Assembly: GCF_018918285.1 (NCBI RefSeq)
Contig: NZ_JAHLQF010000002.1
Location: 372,001-436,000 of the forward strand
DNA from: Clostridium mobile
GTDB taxonomy: Bacteria > Bacillota > Clostridia > Clostridiales > Clostridiaceae
Direction: 5' to 3'
Length of the DNA: 64,000 nucleotides
The position numbers and the translations under genes were made by a program. Positions 62,088-64,000 of the stretch are shown here, piece after piece. How positions within the stretch are numbered: position 1 is the stretch's first letter; every line of letters begins with the position of its first letter. The notes under the pieces are model-generated. The model had not been told where the DNA came from. It saw only the letters and a program-made list of their open reading frames with translations, and ran no database searches.

Positions 62088-62819
62088 ATGGAAGTAATAA
62101 AAGTTCATAATCTTTATAAGTCTTATGGGGATGTTCAAGTGGTGAAGGATGTTAGTTTAACGGTAAAGAAAGGAGAGGTATTTGGATTGCTTGGGGCCAA
62201 TGGCGCAGGGAAGAGTACTACCATAGAGTGCATTTTGGGTACAAAGAATTTTGATGGTGGACAGGTATCTATCTTAGGTATGAATCCTCAAAAAGAAAGA
62301 AAACAGCTATTTCAGAAAGTTGGAGTTCAGTTTCAAGAATCTAATTATCAAGATAAGATTACAGTGAAAGAGTTGTGTGAAATAACTGAAGTTCTTTATA
62401 AAAATCCATTAGATTTCAATAAGTTATTGGAGCAATTTGACCTTCAACATAAGGTTAAAAATCTAGTAAGTGAACTATCTGGAGGTGAAAAGCAACGATT
62501 ATTTATTATACTAGCGTTAATTCCTAACCCAGAGGTAGTATTCCTAGACGAGCTTACAACAGGGCTAGATGTAAAGTCTAGAAGAGATATGTGGAAGTAC
62601 TTATTAAACTTAAAGAAGGAAGGGCTCACAATCTTTTTAACATCTCATTTCATGGATGAGGTTGAAGTTTTGTGCGATAAAATATGTATTTTAAAAAATG
62701 GAGTAATAGATTTCTATGGAACAGTTGAAGAAGCAGTGGCACTGAGTCCATATGAAAAATTTGAGGATGCTTATTTATGGTTTGCAGATGAGGAGGAATT
62801 GAATGATGAAAGTATTTAG
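62088..62819 (+). CDS. ABC transporter ATP-binding protein (drug-export type)
   Basis: A 243-residue ATPase with Walker A LLGANGAGKSTTIECILG, Q-loop VGVQFQESNYQDK, signature ELSGGEKQRLFIILALI, Walker B NPEVVFLDELTTGLD and H-loop FLTSHFMDEVE. Walker B is followed by LT in place of the usual PT, as in some ABC-2 exporters. The ribosome site is AAGGAGG. It overlaps the permease gene by 17 bases, so they form one exporter. Confidence 0.92.
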   Translation: MEVIKVHNLYKSYGDVQVVKDVSLTVKKGEVFGLLGANGAGKSTTIECILGTKNFDGGQVSILGMNPQKERKQLFQKVGVQFQESNYQDKITVKELCEITEVLYKNPLDFNKLLEQFDLQHKVKNLVSELSGGEKQRLFIILALIPNPEVVFLDELTTGLDVKSRRDMWKYLLNLKKEGLTIFLTSHFMDEVEVLCDKICILKNGVIDFYGTVEEAVALSPYEKFEDAYLWFADEEELNDESI

Positions 62820-63549
62820 AAGAATGTTAAAAACTGAATTAAAGTTATCGCTAAGAGGCATGGATATGTTCATCTTTGCAATCTGTATGCCAGTGTTGGT
62901 GACTGCTATTTTAGGTGTTATTTATGGCAATAAACCCGCATTTACTGGAGCAGATTTTACATTCATGGAACAATCCTTTGCAGCTGTATCAACCATTGCA
63001 ATATGTGCAGGTGGCGTCATGGGGTTACCATTAGTATTATCTGAGTATCGTCACAGAAAGATATTAAAAAGATTTAGAGTAACACCAGTTAGCCCATCTA
63101 TGATTTTAGTAGTTCAAGGAGTAATCTATGCCTTATATGCTATTGTTTCATTAATTCTTGTTTATTTAACTGCAAAAATATTTTTCAACTTTCAATTTAG
63201 AGGTTCATGGATAAACTTTTTAGGAGCATATACATTAGTAATGATATCAATGTTCAGCATTGGATTTATGGTGGGGGGAATAGCGAAAAATATTAAAATG
63301 GCAGGTGTTATTGCCAGTATTCTATACTTTCCTATGCTTATATTCTCAGGAGCAACATTACCATATGAGGTTATGCCAACAGCCCTTCAAAAAGTAGCAG
63401 ATATCTTACCTTTAACTCAGGGGATAAAGCTTTTAAAAAGTGCATCACTTAACTTAAGCATAGATAATGCAATACTACCAATTTTAGTTATAAGTATACT
63501 TGCTGTGATATGTACTGGGGTATCTATTAAGTTTTTTAGGTGGGAGTAA
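62803..63549 (+). CDS. ABC-2 type transporter permease
   Basis: A 248-residue membrane protein with six helices and the ABC-2 pattern: MLKTELKLSLRGMDMFIFAI, VMGLPLVLSEYRHRKILKRF, RVTPVSPSMILVVQGVIYAL and FSGATLPYEVMPTALQKVAD before the last helix. It starts within the ATPase gene (overlap 17 bases) and forms the membrane part of that exporter. The substrate is unknown; linkage to a MerR regulator suggests a toxic compound. Confidence 0.92.
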   Translation: MMKVFRRMLKTELKLSLRGMDMFIFAICMPVLVTAILGVIYGNKPAFTGADFTFMEQSFAAVSTIAICAGGVMGLPLVLSEYRHRKILKRFRVTPVSPSMILVVQGVIYALYAIVSLILVYLTAKIFFNFQFRGSWINFLGAYTLVMISMFSIGFMVGGIAKNIKMAGVIASILYFPMLIFSGATLPYEVMPTALQKVADILPLTQGIKLLKSASLNLSIDNAILPILVISILAVICTGVSIKFFRWE

Positions 63550-63578
63550 TTTAAAAGAATTTTGTAAAACATTAAAAT

Positions 63579-63611
63579 CAAGCTAATGGTATCAAAAGTA
63601 TTATTAGCTTG
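63579..63611 (+). terminator. Probable terminator of the ABC exporter operon
   Basis: CAAGCTAAT pairs exactly with ATTAGCTTG around a 15-base loop, with only a weak T tail. Confidence 0.55.
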
Positions 63612-63745
63612 TGTTATAATTATTTGGGAAGTTTTTGAAAAATGTAGCTAGATATATAGGAGTTTGTAGAGTAGATTAAAAGGGAAGTGTATCATAAGCA
63701 ATATGGTGAATTTATTTAAATGTGTTTGATGAAAGGGTGTAAAAC

Positions 63746-64000
63746 ATGAAGATTGATAGGTTAATAGGTATAATTACAATATTATTAAAAAATGATAAAG
63801 TGACGGCACCATTTCTTGCAGAAAAATTTGAGGTATCAAGAAGAACGATAAATAGAGATATTGAAGATATTTGCAAAGCTGGAATACCTATTATTACAAC
63901 ACAGGGCTATAATGGAGGGATATCTATTGCTGAAGGATATAAAATAGATAAAACAGTCCTTACATCTGAAGAGCTACAATCAATATTGATAGGTTTGAGG
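63746..64000 (+). CDS. N-terminal part of a DeoR/YafY-type HTH regulator (WYL family)
   Basis: The gene begins at ATG 63746 after GAAAGGGTG and runs off the window. The 85 visible residues are an HTH_11 domain, IDRLIGIITILLKNDKVTAP, FLAEKFEVSRRTINRDIEDI and GIPIITTQGYNGGISIAEGY, followed by the start of the linker SEELQSILIGLR. This is the N-terminus of YafY-like regulators that carry a C-terminal WYL sensor domain. The target is unknown. Confidence 0.88.
   Translation, partial: MKIDRLIGIITILLKNDKVTAPFLAEKFEVSRRTINRDIEDICKAGIPIITTQGYNGGISIAEGYKIDKTVLTSEELQSILIGLR

Noticed and set aside
1-64000. CRISPR array
   Set aside because: No regularly spaced direct repeats with unique spacers were seen; the regular repeats in 1-5600 separate genes rather than spacers.

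Overview
The window looks like chromosomal DNA of a low-GC, anaerobic, Gram-positive Clostridium-type bacterium. The codon use is strongly AT-rich and the genes have AGGAGG-type ribosome sites. The gene content also fits: an ECF thiamine transporter behind a TPP riboswitch, a sigma-54 amino-acid fermentation operon, an OPT transporter, a PduO cobalamin adenosyltransferase and DUF4342 proteins. I cannot fix the species from sequence alone.

Positions 1-9360 hold a one-directional cassette array of about 15 small unrelated genes. They include SMI1/KNR4-like, DUF4240-like, YwqG/DUF1963-like, EF-Tu-domain-like, HEAT-like, GNAT and aminoglycoside-phosphotransferase-like proteins. Such arrays are typical of orphan immunity genes downstream of a polymorphic toxin, which would lie before position 1. 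A short repeat sits between cassettes and still reads as a conserved peptide with synonymous changes, so it looks like a relic of coding sequence. Several cassettes are decaying through in-frame stops or truncation.

Positions 9360-13700 carry a DUF1062 protein, a structured mobile-element-like repeat (copy A) and an operon of two methyltransferases and a radical SAM enzyme. Positions 13879-21554 form a sigma-54 activator with its regulon: candidate enhancer sites, a good -24/-12 promoter, diaminopropionate ammonia-lyase, a YgeY-type hydrolase, a sodium:solute symporter and a D-aminoacylase. Next come a chemoreceptor, a PadR/DUF2812 pair with a clear operator, repeat copy B, and thiT with its TPP riboswitch. 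An AraC regulator with a GH3 glycosidase and esterase operon follows, then leucyl aminopeptidase and the PduO enzyme.

Positions 34-52 kb contain the most unusual material. There is an internally deleted relic of the UvrA-like gene found intact at 43-45 kb. A large HD plus Hsp90-type ATPase protein is bracketed by two related structured elements. A segment with an OLD-family nuclease, a membrane pentapeptide-repeat protein, a tRNA-like small RNA with its own promoter and terminator, and a DUF6883-containing protein is bracketed by related hairpin repeats. These have the character of defence or conflict cargo. Housekeeping-type genes between them are a PepD dipeptidase, an OPT transporter with a PqqD-like partner, and the UvrA-like/MarR operon.

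Positions 52-64 kb encode two DUF4342 proteins, the second overlapping a two-component system, then a nitroreductase, an NlpC/P60 cell-wall hydrolase and a fused HMA-SafE-cupredoxin copper protein. A CPBP protease, a DUF998 protein, a tandem-MerR regulator with an ABC-2 exporter, and the start of a WYL-type regulator complete the window. Family names come from recognition of motifs; no search was run.
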